NCBI RefSeq assembly: GCF_015712065.1
Contig: NZ_JACFYZ010000004.1
Location: 62,001 to 126,000, forward strand
Length of the DNA stretch: 64,000 bases
DNA from: Ectopseudomonas chengduensis
GTDB lineage: Bacteria > Pseudomonadota > Gammaproteobacteria > Pseudomonadales > Pseudomonadaceae
Direction: 5' to 3'
The notes under the pieces are model-generated. The model had not been told where the DNA came from and made no database searches. It saw only the letters and a program-made list of their open reading frames with translations. Made by a program: the position numbers and the translations under genes. Shown here piece after piece: positions 13,527 through 22,677 of the stretch. Each line of letters opens with the position of its first letter. Positions within the stretch are counted from its first letter, which is position 1.

Positions 13527-14784
13527 TCTTTGCCACCTGCCAAACGCGCACGCTCTTCACCCGGTTTTCCGCTGCCTGGAGAATCTCCAGGCGATAGGGG
13601 CCGATCTTCAGGCAGACGCTGCTGTCCGGGATGCTCTCCAGGGCTTCGGTGATCAGGCCGTTGAGGGTCTTGGGGCCGTCGCTGGGCAGATGCCAGCCGA
13701 GGGTCTTGTTCACTTCGCGAATGTAGGCGGCGCCGTCGATGACCAGGGTGCCATCTTCCTGCGGGTGGATATCGGGGCTGCGCAGGCTGTCCTGATTGCT
13801 GAAGTCGCCGACGATCTCTTCGAGGATGTCTTCCAGAGTGACGATGCCGATCACGTCGCCATATTCGTCGACGACGATGCCGATGCGCCGCTTGTGCTTC
13901 TGGAAGTTGATCAGCTGGGTCGCCAGGGGTGTGTTTTCCGGGATGAAATAAGGCTCGTTGCAGGCTGCCAGCAACGACTCCTTGGTCAGCTGGTTGTGGC
14001 TCAGCAGGCGGGCGATCTGGCGCATGTGCACCACGCCTTCGATCTGATTGATGTCACCACGAAACACCGGCAGGCGCGTGTGAGAGGTGCTACGCAACTG
14101 ACCGATGATGATTTCCAGGTCGTCGTCGAGGTCGATGCCGGTCACTTCGTTACGCGGGATCATGATGTCGTCGACCGTGACCCGTTCGAGGTCGAGGATG
14201 CTCAGCAGCATGCTCTGGCGGTTCGTCGGCAGTTCCGAGCCGGACTCACGCACCACGCTGCGCAGCTCCTCGGTGGAAAGACTGTCGCTGGCGCGCTGCG
14301 ACGGATCGATGCCGAGCAGGCGCAGCAGACCGTTGCTGATCACGCTGGTCAGCCACACCACCGGGTAGAGTACGCGCAGCAGCAGGCTGAGCAGGCGACT
14401 GGCGGGGAAGGCCACCAGTTCCGGGCGCAGTGCAGCCAGGGTCTTGGGCGTGATTTCGCCGAAGATCAGCACGATGATGGTCAGGCCTGCCGTGGCAATG
14501 GCGATACCGGCTTCACCCCACATGTCCACCGCCAGCACCGTGGCGATGGAGGCGGCGAGAATGTTGACCACGTTGTTGCCGACCAGGATGGTGCCGAGCA
14601 GGCGATCCGGGCGATCCAGCAGGCGAATGACGCGCTTGGCGCCGCTGTGCCCTTCTTTGGCCAGGTGCTTGAGCCGGTAGCGGTTGAGGCTGAGCATGCC
14701 GGTCTCGGAGCTGGAGAAGAACGCCGAGCAGAGAATGAGGAAAATCAGCAGGCCGAGCAGGTAGCTCGAATGTAGGTCGTCCAC
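13498..14784 (-). CDS. CNNM/CorC-type membrane protein (DUF21-CBS-CBS-CorC)
   Basis: 428 residues. Residues 1-180 form the DUF21 membrane domain (four hydrophobic segments, opening LGLLIFLILCSAFFSSSETG). Next are two CBS domains (IMIPRNEVTGIDL onward, and IGIVVDEYGDVIGIVTLEDI), then the C-terminal CorC_HlyC domain. E. coli relatives are YfjD/CorB. The family is linked to Mg2+ and other divalent cation export or homeostasis; the hemolysin label in databases is historical. Ten bases after the ypjD-like gene, same operon. Confidence 0.93.
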   Translation of the reverse strand: MDDLHSSYLLGLLIFLILCSAFFSSSETGMLSLNRYRLKHLAKEGHSGAKRVIRLLDRPDRLLGTILVGNNVVNILAASIATVLAVDMWGEAGIAIATAGLTIIVLIFGEITPKTLAALRPELVAFPASRLLSLLLRVLYPVVWLTSVISNGLLRLLGIDPSQRASDSLSTEELRSVVRESGSELPTNRQSMLLSILDLERVTVDDIMIPRNEVTGIDLDDDLEIIIGQLRSTSHTRLPVFRGDINQIEGVVHMRQIARLLSHNQLTKESLLAACNEPYFIPENTPLATQLINFQKHKRRIGIVVDEYGDVIGIVTLEDILEEIVGDFSNQDSLRSPDIHPQEDGTLVIDGAAYIREVNKTLGWHLPSDGPKTLNGLITEALESIPDSSVCLKIGPYRLEILQAAENRVKSVRVWQVAKIKADEAAPE

Positions 14785-14794
14785 GAGGTCTGCC

Positions 14795-15595
14795 TCAGAT
14801 GTGCAGGATGAATTCGCGTACCAGCTTGCTGCCGAAATAGGCCAGCATCAGCAGGCAGAACCCGGCGAGGGTCCAGCGAATGGCCTTGTGGCCGCGCCAG
14901 CCGAGCTGGTGACGCCCCCACAGCAGCACAGCGAAAACCACCCAGGCGAAGCAGGAAAGAATGGTCTTGTGTGCCAGGTGCTGAGCGAACAGGTCGTCGA
15001 TGTACAGCGCGCCGGACAGCAGCGACAACGACAAGAGCAGCCAGCCGGCGAAGAGGAAACCGAACAGCAGGCTCTCCATGGTCTGCAGCGGTGGAAAGTT
15101 GCGAATCAGCCCGGACGGGTGCTTGTGCTTGAGCTGATGGTCCTGCAGCAGCAACAGGATCGACTGGAACACGGCGATGGTGAGCATGCCGTAGGCCAGG
15201 ATCGAGAGCAGGATATGGGCGAGGATGCCAGGGTGCTCGTTGATCGGATTGATGGTGCCGCTGGGCATGAACTGCGCTGCCAGTAAGGTCAGCGTGCCGA
15301 GCGGGAACAGGAGTAGCAGTAGGTTTTCCACCGGTATGCGCAGGCAGGCCAACAGAATCAGGCCGATGACCGCGCAGGCGATCAGGCTGGCCGCATTGAA
15401 AAAGTCCAGGTTGAGGCCGTGTCCGTCATACAGCTGGAAGAACAGGCTGACGACATGCAGGCACAAGGCGAGCGCACCAAGCGACGCCAGCAGGCGTTTG
15501 TCGGGGATGCTGCGCTGCGTAAGGCGCAGTCCTTGGTAAGCGGCGGCGCCAGCGTAGAGGAGTGCGGCGGCGAGGCTGGGCAACAGAGGGTGCAT
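14795..15595 (-). CDS. YpjD/CcsA-like inner membrane protein
   Basis: 266 residues, about eight hydrophobic segments. Belongs to the cytochrome c assembly/HemX-like group, with the conserved HPGILAHILLSILAYGMLTIA region and a late H near HKTILSCFAWVVFA. A direct role in cytochrome c maturation is not established for this subgroup. Start MHPLLPSLAAALLYAG at 15595; a frame to 15637 adds an unlikely N-terminus. First gene of a pair with the CorC-type gene and divergent from ffh. Confidence 0.88.
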   Translation of the reverse strand: MHPLLPSLAAALLYAGAAAYQGLRLTQRSIPDKRLLASLGALALCLHVVSLFFQLYDGHGLNLDFFNAASLIACAVIGLILLACLRIPVENLLLLLFPLGTLTLLAAQFMPSGTINPINEHPGILAHILLSILAYGMLTIAVFQSILLLLQDHQLKHKHPSGLIRNFPPLQTMESLLFGFLFAGWLLLSLSLLSGALYIDDLFAQHLAHKTILSCFAWVVFAVLLWGRHQLGWRGHKAIRWTLAGFCLLMLAYFGSKLVREFILHI

Positions 15596-15669
15596 AAATC
15601 CGTGTAAGGCGAGCCCGAAAGGCGCTGAGTGTGGCACAGAAGGGTGTCAGCACGAAAGACTGCCGGCGG

Positions 15670-15698
15670 TGTCGGCAGCTCGGCGACTTCGCTATAAT
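15670..15698 (+). promoter_or_regulatory. Sigma-70 promoter of ffh
   Basis: Perfect -10 box TATAAT at 15693-15698, with a weak -35 (TGTCGG, 15670-15675) 17 bases upstream. Lies 55 bases before the ffh start in the divergent gap. Confidence 0.65.
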
Positions 15699-15752
15699 CC
15701 GCCGCCTGTCGCACACCCGGCGCGCCGGGTCGCACCTATCAAAGGAACGCGC

Positions 15753-17132
15753 ATGTTCGAAAATCTTACCGATCGCCTGTCCCAGACGCTGCGTAATGTC
15801 ACGGGCAAGGCCAAGCTGACCGAAGACAACATCAAGGATACGCTGCGCGAAGTGCGCATGGCCCTGCTCGAGGCCGACGTGGCTCTGCCGGTGGTCAAGG
15901 ACTTCGTCGGCAAGGTCAAGGATCGCGCCGTCGGCACCGAAGTCTCCAAGAGCCTGACGCCGGGCCAGGCTTTCGTGAAGATCGTCCGCGCCGAGCTGGA
16001 AGAGCTGATGGGCGCGGCCAACGAAGACCTGTCGCTCAATGCAGCTCCACCTGCCGTGGTGCTGATGGCCGGCCTGCAGGGTGCGGGCAAGACCACCACC
16101 GCCGGCAAGCTGGCCAAGTTCCTCAAGGAGCGCAAGAAGAAGTCGGTGCTGCTGGTGTCGGCTGACGTCTATCGCCCGGCGGCGATCAAGCAGTTGGAAA
16201 CCCTGGCGGGCGATCTCGGGGTGACATTCTTCCCCTCCGATGCCAGCCAGAAGCCGGTGGATATCGCCAACGCAGCGATTCGTGAAGCCAAGCTGAAGTT
16301 CATCGATGTGGTCATCCTCGATACCGCCGGTCGCCTGGCCGTTGATGCCGAGATGATGGCCGAGATCCAGGCGCTGCACGCAGCCGTCAAACCGGTCGAA
16401 ACGCTGTTCGTGGTCGACGCCATGACCGGCCAGGACGCCGCCAACACCGCCAAGGCGTTCGGCGAGGCGTTGCCGCTGACCGGTGTAGTGCTGACCAAGG
16501 TCGACGGTGATGCGCGTGGTGGCGCTGCCTTGTCCGTGCGCCACATCACCGGCAAGCCGATCAAGTTCATCGGTATGGGTGAGAAGAGCGACGCGCTCGA
16601 GCCCTTCCACCCGGACCGCATCGCCTCGCGCATTCTCGGCATGGGCGATGTGCTCAGCCTGATCGAGCAGGCCGAGCAGACCCTCGATCGCGAGAAGGCC
16701 GAGAAACTCACCAAAAAGCTGAAGAAGGGCAAGGGCTTCGATCTCGAAGACTTCCGTGATCAGCTGCAGCAGATGAAGAACATGGGCGGCCTCGGCGGCC
16801 TGATGGACAAGCTGCCGTCCATCGGTGGCGTCAACCTGTCGCAGATGGGCAGCGCCCAGGGCGCAGCCGAGAAGCAGTTCAAGCAGATGGAGGCAATCAT
16901 CAACTCGATGACGCCGGCCGAGCGCCGCGATCCGGACATCATCAGCGGCTCGCGCAAGCGCCGCATCGCTATGGGCTCCGGTACCCAGGTGCAGGACATC
17001 GGTCGCTTGATCAAGCAGCACAAGCAGATGCAGAAGATGATGAAGAAATTCACCGCCAAGGGCGGTATGGCCAAGATGATGCGCGGTATGGGTGGCATGC
17101 TTCCAGGTGCCGGCGGAATGCCGAAATTCTGA
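15753..17132 (+). CDS. ffh: Signal recognition particle protein Ffh
   Basis: 459 residues. Cytoplasmic GTPase that, with 4.5S RNA and FtsY, sends nascent membrane proteins to the translocon. N domain (residues 1-90), G domain with P-loop GLQGAGKTTT, DTAGRL and TKVDGDARGG, then the methionine-rich M domain, ending KMMRGMGGMLPGAGGMPKF. ATG at 15753 preceded by AAAGGAACGCGC. Confidence 0.98.
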   Translation: MFENLTDRLSQTLRNVTGKAKLTEDNIKDTLREVRMALLEADVALPVVKDFVGKVKDRAVGTEVSKSLTPGQAFVKIVRAELEELMGAANEDLSLNAAPPAVVLMAGLQGAGKTTTAGKLAKFLKERKKKSVLLVSADVYRPAAIKQLETLAGDLGVTFFPSDASQKPVDIANAAIREAKLKFIDVVILDTAGRLAVDAEMMAEIQALHAAVKPVETLFVVDAMTGQDAANTAKAFGEALPLTGVVLTKVDGDARGGAALSVRHITGKPIKFIGMGEKSDALEPFHPDRIASRILGMGDVLSLIEQAEQTLDREKAEKLTKKLKKGKGFDLEDFRDQLQQMKNMGGLGGLMDKLPSIGGVNLSQMGSAQGAAEKQFKQMEAIINSMTPAERRDPDIISGSRKRRIAMGSGTQVQDIGRLIKQHKQMQKMMKKFTAKGGMAKMMRGMGGMLPGAGGMPKF

Positions 17133-17171
17133 GGCCTGTACCCCGGCCGATGGCCGTCCGGAAAAAGAGAT

Positions 17172-17230
17172 TTGCAAACCGCCGCATAATCCTTAAAATA
17201 TGCGGCCTTTCGGGCCTAGGCCCATTTTTA
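17172..17230 (+). promoter_or_regulatory. rpsP operon promoter and leader hairpins
   Basis: TTGCAA (17172-17177), 16 bases, TAAAAT (17194-17199). Just downstream is a perfect 12-base palindrome (17212-17223) followed by ATTTTTA, which overlaps another possible stem GGCC-TTTC-GGGCC (17204-17216). The two are mutually exclusive, so an attenuator is conceivable, but the stems are short. Confidence 0.5.
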
Positions 17231-17273
17231 ATGTGTGCCTCAAGTTAGCACCGACTATAGGAACGATGTTCAC

Positions 17274-17525
17274 ATGGTAACCATCCGTCTTGCTCGTGGC
17301 GGCTCCAAAAAGCGCCCCTTCTACCACCTGACCGTGACCAACAGCCGCAATGCGCGCGATGGTCGTTTCGTTGAGCGTATCGGTTTCTTCAACCCGATCG
17401 CTGCTGGTGGCGAAGTGCGTCTGTCCGTCGACCAAGAGCGTGCGACCTACTGGCTGGGCCAGGGCGCTCAGCCGTCTGAGCGTGTTGCTCAGCTGCTCAA
17501 GGAAGCTGCCAAGGCTGCTGCCTAA
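17274..17525 (+). CDS. rpsP: 30S ribosomal protein S16
   Basis: 83 residues beginning [19 protein letters not shown], the invariant S16 opening. Start at ATG 17274 with AGGAA about ten bases upstream; the frame is open to 17235 but that part is leader. First gene of the conserved rpsP-rimM-trmD-rplS operon. Confidence 0.98.
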   Translation: MVTIRLARGGSKKRPFYHLTVTNSRNARDGRFVERIGFFNPIAAGGEVRLSVDQERATYWLGQGAQPSERVAQLLKEAAKAAA

Positions 17526-17533
17526 GCATCTTT

Positions 17534-18070
17534 ATGAGTACGACGCCGGCCGTCGCCGAGGATCTGATCGTTCTCGGCAAGATTGTTTCGGTGCACGGCG
17601 TCAAGGGTGAAGTGAAGGTGTACTCCTTTACCGATCCCATCGATAACGTGCTCGATTACCGCAACTGGACGCTCAAGCGTGACGGTGAGGTAAAGAAAGT
17701 GGAACTGGCCAGCGGCCGCCTTCAGGGCAAGGTGCTGGTAGCCAAGTTGAAAGGTCTGGATGATCGAGAAATCGCGCGTACTTACGCCGGTTTTGAGATT
17801 TGCGTGCCGCGTAGCGAGCTGCCGGAGCTGGAAGATGGCGAGTTCTATTGGTACCAGTTACAGGGCTTGAAGGTCATTGATCAGGCAGAGCAACTGCTCG
17901 GTGTGGTCGACCACTTGTTCGAAACCGGTGCCAACGATGTGATGGTGGTCAAGCCCTGCGCGGGCAGTCTGGATGATCGCGAGCGTCTGTTGCCCTACAC
18001 CGGGCAGTGCGTGCTTTCGATCGACCTGGCGGCTGGCGAGATGCGGGTCGACTGGGATGCGGATTTCTAA
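17534..18070 (+). CDS. rimM: 16S rRNA-processing protein RimM
   Basis: 178 residues. Binds S19 and helps maturation of the 30S head. N-terminal RimM barrel starts [20 protein letters not shown]; the C-terminal PRC-barrel domain includes [13 protein letters not shown] and ends [10 protein letters not shown]. Eight bases after rpsP. Confidence 0.97.
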   Translation: MSTTPAVAEDLIVLGKIVSVHGVKGEVKVYSFTDPIDNVLDYRNWTLKRDGEVKKVELASGRLQGKVLVAKLKGLDDREIARTYAGFEICVPRSELPELEDGEFYWYQLQGLKVIDQAEQLLGVVDHLFETGANDVMVVKPCAGSLDDRERLLPYTGQCVLSIDLAAGEMRVDWDADF

Positions 18071-18075
18071 GGCTC

Positions 18076-18819
18076 ATGCGCGTAGAAGTCATCACCTTGT
18101 TTCCGGAAATGTTTGCCGCCATCGGCGAGTACGGCATCACCAGTCGTGCGGTCAAGCAGGAGCTGCTCAAGCTCAATTGCTGGAACCCGCGAGACTACAC
18201 GACCGATCGTCACCACACGGTGGATGACCGCCCCTTCGGCGGTGGTCCGGGGATGGTGATGAAGATCAAGCCTCTCGAGGATGCCTTGGCCAGTGCCAAG
18301 CAAGCCGCGGGAGAGACGGCGAAGGTGATCTACCTCTCGCCGCAGGGGCGCAGCCTGAATCAGGCGGCGGTCCGCGAGCTGGCACAGGAGGATGCATTGA
18401 TCCTGATTGCTGGTCGTTATGAAGGCATCGACGAGCGTTTCATCGAAACGCATGTCGATGAGGAATGGTCGATTGGTGACTACGTCCTGTCCGGCGGTGA
18501 GCTGCCGGCCATGGTGCTGATCGATGCGGTGACGCGCCTTTTGCCTGGTGCATTGGGTCATGCCGATTCGGCCGAGGAGGACTCCTTTACGGATGGCCTG
18601 CTCGACTGCCCGCACTACACCCGCCCGGAGGTGTATGCGGATAAACGTGTTCCCGAAGTGTTGCTTAGTGGTAACCACGAACACATCCGGCGCTGGCGTT
18701 TGCAGCAGTCCCTTGGTCGGACCTGGGAACGTCGCGCTGATCTTCTGGATAGCCGCTCGCTTTCTGGAGAAGAGAAGAAGCTGCTGGAGGAATACATCCG
18801 CCAGCGGGACGATAGTTAA
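18076..18819 (+). CDS. trmD: tRNA (guanine-N1)-methyltransferase TrmD
   Basis: 247 residues. Methylates G37 of tRNAs reading CNN/CGG codons, preventing +1 frameshifts. Deep trefoil-knot SAM site: [20 protein letters not shown], and the catalytic Asp in the segment after [18 protein letters not shown] 18076 ([13 protein letters not shown]) is five bases after the rimM stop; the frame extends back to 18007 through rimM and is ignored. Confidence 0.97.
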   Translation: MRVEVITLFPEMFAAIGEYGITSRAVKQELLKLNCWNPRDYTTDRHHTVDDRPFGGGPGMVMKIKPLEDALASAKQAAGETAKVIYLSPQGRSLNQAAVRELAQEDALILIAGRYEGIDERFIETHVDEEWSIGDYVLSGGELPAMVLIDAVTRLLPGALGHADSAEEDSFTDGLLDCPHYTRPEVYADKRVPEVLLSGNHEHIRRWRLQQSLGRTWERRADLLDSRSLSGEEKKLLEEYIRQRDDS

Positions 18820-18861
18820 CGTATCGATGATGGGCCGGGAGGCTTGTCTTAGGAGCGCAGC

Positions 18862-19212
18862 ATGACCAACAAGATTATCCAGATGCTCGAAGCCGAGCAG
18901 ATGAACAAAGAAATCCCGACTTTCGCACCGGGCGACACCGTTGTCGTGCAAGTGAAAGTGAAGGAAGGCGACCGTCAGCGTCTGCAGGCCTTCGAAGGCG
19001 TTGTTATCGCCAAGCGTAACCGCGGCCTGAACAGCGCCTTCACCGTGCGCAAGATCTCCAGCGGTGTTGGTGTTGAGCGTACCTTCCAGACCTACAGCCC
19101 GCTGGTCGACAGCCTGAGCGTCAAGCGTCGCGGTGACGTGCGCAAAGCCAAGCTGTACTACCTGCGCGATCTGTCCGGCAAAGCCGCGCGCATCAAGGAA
19201 AAGCTGTCCTAA
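18862..19212 (+). CDS. rplS: 50S ribosomal protein L19
   Basis: 116 residues, usual length. Typical segments [20 protein letters not shown] and [19 protein letters not shown]. Last gene of the operon, with GGAG in TTAGGAGCGCAGC before the ATG and a terminator 19 bases after the stop. Confidence 0.98.
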   Translation: MTNKIIQMLEAEQMNKEIPTFAPGDTVVVQVKVKEGDRQRLQAFEGVVIAKRNRGLNSAFTVRKISSGVGVERTFQTYSPLVDSLSVKRRGDVRKAKLYYLRDLSGKAARIKEKLS

Positions 19213-19231
19213 GTTCGGACGCTTCTCTGAC

Positions 19232-19257
19232 AAAAGCAGCCTAAGGGCTGCTTTTGT
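19232..19257 (+). terminator. Terminator of the rpsP-rplS operon
   Basis: Stem AAAAGCAGCC and GGGCTGCTTTT with loop TAA, ending in a T-run. Strong factor-independent form. Confidence 0.9.
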
Positions 19258-19293
19258 CGTTTCTGGCCTCCAGTAATCATCAGTGGTAATGGC

Positions 19294-19707
19294 ATGACCC
19301 CAAGAGAGCAAGAGATTCAGCGGCGCATTGCGCTGTCGGAAACCCGTGTGACCAAGGCGGTGTTTCCGCCGACCACCAATCATCACAACACCCTCTTCGG
19401 TGGCACCGCGCTGGCCTGGATGGACGAGGTGTCGTTCATCGCCGCCACGCGATTCTGTCGCCTGCCTTTGGTCACCGTTTCCAGTGATCGTATCGATTTC
19501 AAGCATGCGATACCGGCCGGCTCCATCGTCGAATTGGTCGGGCGGGTGATCAAGGTGGGCAACACCAGCCTCAAGGTGGAGGTCGAGGTGTTCGTCGAGG
19601 GGCTGTATCAGGAAGGGCGCGAGCGGGCGATCAGCGGTAGTTTCAGCTTCGTCGCCGTCGATGATCAGCAGAAGCCGGTGCCGGTCCTGCCGGGCTTCGT
19701 TAGCTAG
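19294..19707 (+). CDS. Acyl-CoA thioesterase, hotdog fold (YciA-like)
   Basis: 137 residues. Hotdog-domain signature NHHNTLFGGTALAWMDE, containing the active-site Asn/His and Asp; later IDFKHAIPAGSIVELVGRV. Hydrolyses acyl-CoA thioesters in the cytoplasm; chain preference unknown. Single gene after the rplS terminator. Confidence 0.9.
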   Translation: MTPREQEIQRRIALSETRVTKAVFPPTTNHHNTLFGGTALAWMDEVSFIAATRFCRLPLVTVSSDRIDFKHAIPAGSIVELVGRVIKVGNTSLKVEVEVFVEGLYQEGRERAISGSFSFVAVDDQQKPVPVLPGFVS

Positions 19708-19798
19708 TCAGATGCCTGTCTGATCGTCAGGCCGGCCTGCTGGTACGTCGGGTGTAGGCTGTGGAACACTTGTCTGCCGTGTAATTGAAGGTCAATCG

Positions 19799-20695
19799 AT
19801 GCCTGCGCTGACTCACCCTCTAATCGAGCGCTTCCTTGAGGCGTTGTGGTTGGAAAAGGGCCTTTCGGCCCACACTCAGGCTGCCTATCGCAGTGATCTG
19901 GAGCACTTCAATGCCTGGCTCGATGGGCGCGGTCTGGCACTGCAGCATGTCGGTCGCGAGGCCATTCTCGATCATCTGGCCTGGCGTCTGGAGCAGGGCT
20001 ATCAGGCTCGTTCCACGGCGCGTTTTCTCTCAGGGGTGCGTGGCTTCTACCGTTTTTTGCTGCGCGAAACGCTGATCAGTGAAGATCCGACCTTGCAGAT
20101 CGAGTTGCCGCAGATCGGTCGGCCACTGCCCAAGTCACTGTCCGAAGCGGATGTCGAGGCGTTGCTGCAGGCGCCGGAACTGGATGACCCCATCGGCCTG
20201 CGTGATCGCGCCATGCTCGAGGTGCTCTACGCCTGCGGTTTGCGTGTCAGCGAACTGGTCGGTCTGACGCTGGAGCAGGTCAATCTGCGCCAGGGCGTAC
20301 TGCGGGTGTTCGGTAAAGGCAGCAAGGAGCGTCTTGTGCCGTTGGGTGAAGAGGCTATTGCCTGGATCGAGCGCTACATGCGCGAGGCGCGTCCGCTGTT
20401 GCTGGGCGGCAAACCCAGCGATGTACTGTTTCCCAGCCTGCGTGGCGAGCAAATGACTCGGCAGACCTTCTGGCATCGCATCAAGCATCAGGCCCAGGTC
20501 GCAGGCATCAGCAAGGCGTTGTCGCCACACACATTGCGCCACGCCTTCGCCACGCATCTGCTCAATCACGGCGCCGATCTGCGGGTGGTGCAGATGCTGC
20601 TGGGTCACAGTGACCTGTCCACCACGCAGATCTACACCCACATTGCACGTGCGCGCTTGCAGGAGCTGCACGCGCAGCACCACCCGCGCGGCTGA
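19799..20695 (+). CDS. xerD: Site-specific tyrosine recombinase XerD
   Basis: 298 residues, the usual XerD length. N-terminal SAM-like core-binding domain (residues 5-90), catalytic domain with Arg in YACGLRVSELVGL, Lys in GKGSKERLVPLG, HTLRHAFATHLLNHGADLR, LLGHSDLSTTQ and the nucleophile Tyr in IYTHIARARL. With XerC it resolves chromosome dimers at dif. XerD rather than XerC is called on neighbourhood (dsbC, hom, thrC follow) and similarity. Confidence 0.95.
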   Translation: MPALTHPLIERFLEALWLEKGLSAHTQAAYRSDLEHFNAWLDGRGLALQHVGREAILDHLAWRLEQGYQARSTARFLSGVRGFYRFLLRETLISEDPTLQIELPQIGRPLPKSLSEADVEALLQAPELDDPIGLRDRAMLEVLYACGLRVSELVGLTLEQVNLRQGVLRVFGKGSKERLVPLGEEAIAWIERYMREARPLLLGGKPSDVLFPSLRGEQMTRQTFWHRIKHQAQVAGISKALSPHTLRHAFATHLLNHGADLRVVQMLLGHSDLSTTQIYTHIARARLQELHAQHHPRG

Positions 20696-20705
20696 CCTCT
20701 GAAAA

Positions 20706-20750
20706 GACCAAGCCCCGCCACCGTTGCCGGTGCGGGGTTTGGTCCTTTCA
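20706..20750. terminator. Bidirectional terminator between xerD and DUF2790 gene
   Basis: Long GC-rich stem (20706-20723 with 20728-20744, one bulge) around loop TTGC, in a convergent gap. T-rich on the right side, A-rich on the left. Confidence 0.85.
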
Positions 20751-20786
20751 ATTGCTTCGACTCGTGCATCGAGTTGTTCTTGGCGA

Positions 20787-21047
20787 TCAGCTCTGGTTAG
20801 CGCAGGCGCTGGAAAGCTGTTTGTAATCGAGAACTTCCACGTCACCCGCGCTGTTGCGGTAGGTCATCGTTGCCGTGACCACTTCGCACTGCGAGCTGTT
20901 AGGCACGTCGATGGAAATCACCTTGGCGATATCCAGGTTCTGGCCGTAGCGGTAGGGCGTGGCCTCGGCGCTGTGGGCGAGGGTGGTGAGCGACGCGCTG
21001 AGCGCGAGGGCAGTCAGGGCGGTGGCGAACAGGGTGCGGGTTTTCAT
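20787..21047 (-). CDS. DUF2790 small periplasmic protein
   Basis: 86 residues. Signal peptide (MKTRTLFATALTALALSASL..AHSA), then the DUF2790 pattern: YRYGQNLDIAKVISI, CEVVTATMTYRNSAGDVEVLDY and a final Cys, so one disulfide is likely. Pseudomonas-typical family of unknown function, sometimes linked to metal stress. ATG at 21047 has GGAGAACCACC upstream. Sixty bases after ohr on the same strand, possibly read through. Confidence 0.85.
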   Translation of the reverse strand: MKTRTLFATALTALALSASLTTLAHSAEATPYRYGQNLDIAKVISIDVPNSSQCEVVTATMTYRNSAGDVEVLDYKQLSSACANQS

Positions 21048-21106
21048 GGTGGTTCTCCTCTTGGGGCCGCGCTCGGGCCGTGGCCGCGAGCGCTGGCTGC
21101 TATCTG

Positions 21107-21532
21107 TCAGACGATGGTCAAGGTGACGTCGATGTTGCCGCGGGTGGCGTTGGAGTACGGGCAAACGATGTGCGCGCGATCCACCAGGGTTTGTGCGGCT
21201 TCCGGGGTCAGGCCGGGCAGGCTGATGCGCAGTTCCACCTCGATGCCGAAGCCGGTGGGGATGGCGCCGATGCCGACGGTGCCTTCGATGAAGGTGTCAG
21301 CCGGGATGCTCAGCTTGTCGCGGGCGGCGACGAATTTCAGGGCACCGAGGAAGCAGGCGGAATAACCGGCGGCGAACAGCTGCTCCGGGTTGGTGCCGTT
21401 ACCGCCGGCGCCGCCGAGTTCTTTCGGGGTGGACAGGGCGATGTCGAGGATGCCGTCGGAGGAGACGGCGCGGCCTTCACGGCCACCAAAGGCTTCAGCG
21501 GTTGCACGGTAGAGAACGTTTTCGATAGTCAT
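21107..21532 (-). CDS. ohr: Organic hydroperoxide resistance protein
   Basis: 141 residues, usual Ohr length. Thiol peroxidase that reduces organic hydroperoxides with lipoylated proteins as electron donors. Both catalytic cysteines are present: Cys60 in [10 protein letters not shown] and Cys124 in [21 protein letters not shown] is the Ohr rather than OsmC form. No ohrR gene is adjacent, but an operator-like repeat covers its promoter. Confidence 0.96.
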   Translation of the reverse strand: MTIENVLYRATAEAFGGREGRAVSSDGILDIALSTPKELGGAGGNGTNPEQLFAAGYSACFLGALKFVAARDKLSIPADTFIEGTVGIGAIPTGFGIEVELRISLPGLTPEAAQTLVDRAHIVCPYSNATRGNIDVTLTIV

Positions 21533-21846
21533 GGCATTGATCCTTGTCGGTGGGGTAGTGATGGATTGGCTTGCTAATCTTTTGTGCGCTAACCGTTTCC
21601 ATGGGGCGAACTATATTGCGCAAAACATTAGTGCGCAAGATAAATGCATGGAAGATTTGGCTATATGCGCTACGAGTCATTGGCATAAGCGCTGGTTCGT
21701 GGTGTGTTTCGGTCGAGGTGCGGTTGAGCGTTCTCAGGAGTTTGTCGATCCGCTGATGTGCCGTCTGCTAGCTGGTCGGCTGTCTGGGGCGCCATCTGTG
21801 GTAGGCTGTAGCGATTTCACCGGTCCGTCGTTCGACAGGAGTGTTC
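21533..21846. other. Divergent spacer between ohr and dsbC
   Basis: 314 bases, clearly lower in GC (T-rich) than the flanks. Contains the ohr promoter/operator in its left third and AGGAG (21837-21841) before dsbC at its right end. The open frame across 21531-21896 lacks coding character. Confidence 0.65.
21610..21638 (-). promoter_or_regulatory. ohr promoter with overlapping operator (probable OhrR site)
   Basis: On the minus strand, TTGCGC (complement of 21633-21638), 17 bases, TATAGT (complement of 21610-21615). A perfect 7-bp inverted repeat TTGCGCA/TGCGCAA with nine bases between (21616-21638) covers the -35 and spacer. A further GCGCAC half-site lies downstream (about 21584-21590). Placement would block RNA polymerase, as expected for a MarR/OhrR repressor. 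Confidence 0.65.
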
Positions 21847-22575
21847 ATGTCCCTGACCCGTATTTCCATTGCCCTGGCGCTCGCACTGGGCAGTAGTGTC
21901 ACTCTGGCGGCTGATCCCGATCAGGTTATCCGTCAGACGCTGAAGTCGCTCGACGGTAGCTTGCCGATCGAGGCCATTGCCGAGAGCCCGATGCCCGGTG
22001 TCTATCAGGTTCAACTGGAAGGCGGTCGTCAGCTTTACACCAGCGCTGATGGCCAGTTCCTGATTCAGGGCTATCTGTTTCAGGTCAAGGACGGCAAGGC
22101 CGTGAACCTGACCGAGATCGAAGAAAGCCGCGCCGTGGCTAAGCAGATCAACGCCATTCCGGCCAAGGAAATGGTGGTGTTCGCGCCGAAGGCGCCGAAA
22201 ACCCATATCACCGTGTTCACCGATACCGACTGTGGCTATTGCCAGAAACTGCATAGCGAAGTGCCGGAGCTCAATCGTCTGGGTGTCGAAGTGCGTTATG
22301 TCGCCTTCCCGCGTCAGGGCCTGAACAGCCCGGCGGCCAAGGAGCTGGTCAGCGTCTGGTGCGCCAAGGATCAGCAGGACGCGATGAATCGCGCCAAGAC
22401 TCGCCAGGGGGTGGCCGATGCTTCCTGCGACAACCCGGTGGCCAAGCAGTACCAGCTCGGTCAGATGATCGGGGTCAATGGCACGCCGGCCATCGTTCTG
22501 GCCAACGGCAAGATGATTCCGGGCTACCAGCCGGCGCCGCAGTTGGCCAAAATAGCTTTGGAGTCAAACGACTGA
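21847..22575 (+). CDS. dsbC: Periplasmic disulfide isomerase DsbC
   Basis: 242 residues. Signal peptide MSLTRISIALALALGSSVTLA; N-terminal dimerisation domain to about residue 80; thioredoxin domain with Cys129-Gly-Tyr-Cys132 in DTDCGYCQKLH and the cis-Pro in GVNGTPAIVLANG. A second Cys pair (WCAKDQQD, DASCDN) gives the structural disulfide. It rearranges wrong disulfides. ATG 21847 is preferred over GTG 21841 because of the AGGAG spacing. Confidence 0.96.
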   Translation: MSLTRISIALALALGSSVTLAADPDQVIRQTLKSLDGSLPIEAIAESPMPGVYQVQLEGGRQLYTSADGQFLIQGYLFQVKDGKAVNLTEIEESRAVAKQINAIPAKEMVVFAPKAPKTHITVFTDTDCGYCQKLHSEVPELNRLGVEVRYVAFPRQGLNSPAAKELVSVWCAKDQQDAMNRAKTRQGVADASCDNPVAKQYQLGQMIGVNGTPAIVLANGKMIPGYQPAPQLAKIALESND

Positions 22576-22595
22576 GCGCGGATTGACTAACAAAC

Positions 22596-22620
22596 AGCCG
22601 CTTCGTAAGGTGCGGCTCTT
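22596..22620 (+). terminator. Weak intercistronic hairpin dsbC-hom
   Basis: AGCCGC/GCGGCT stem (22596-22601, 22612-22617) with a ten-base loop and CTTT after it. Could cause partial termination before hom. Confidence 0.4.
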
Positions 22621-22677
22621 TATCTGCGGCCGGGGCATGCTCCGGCCGTTTCGTGCAGTGCTGATGGGGAATTGAGT

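Noticed and set aside
19799..20695. XerD as an integrase of a mobile element
   Set aside because: Length, motifs and neighbours (dsbC, hom, thrC) match the chromosomal XerD; no att repeats or phage genes flank it.
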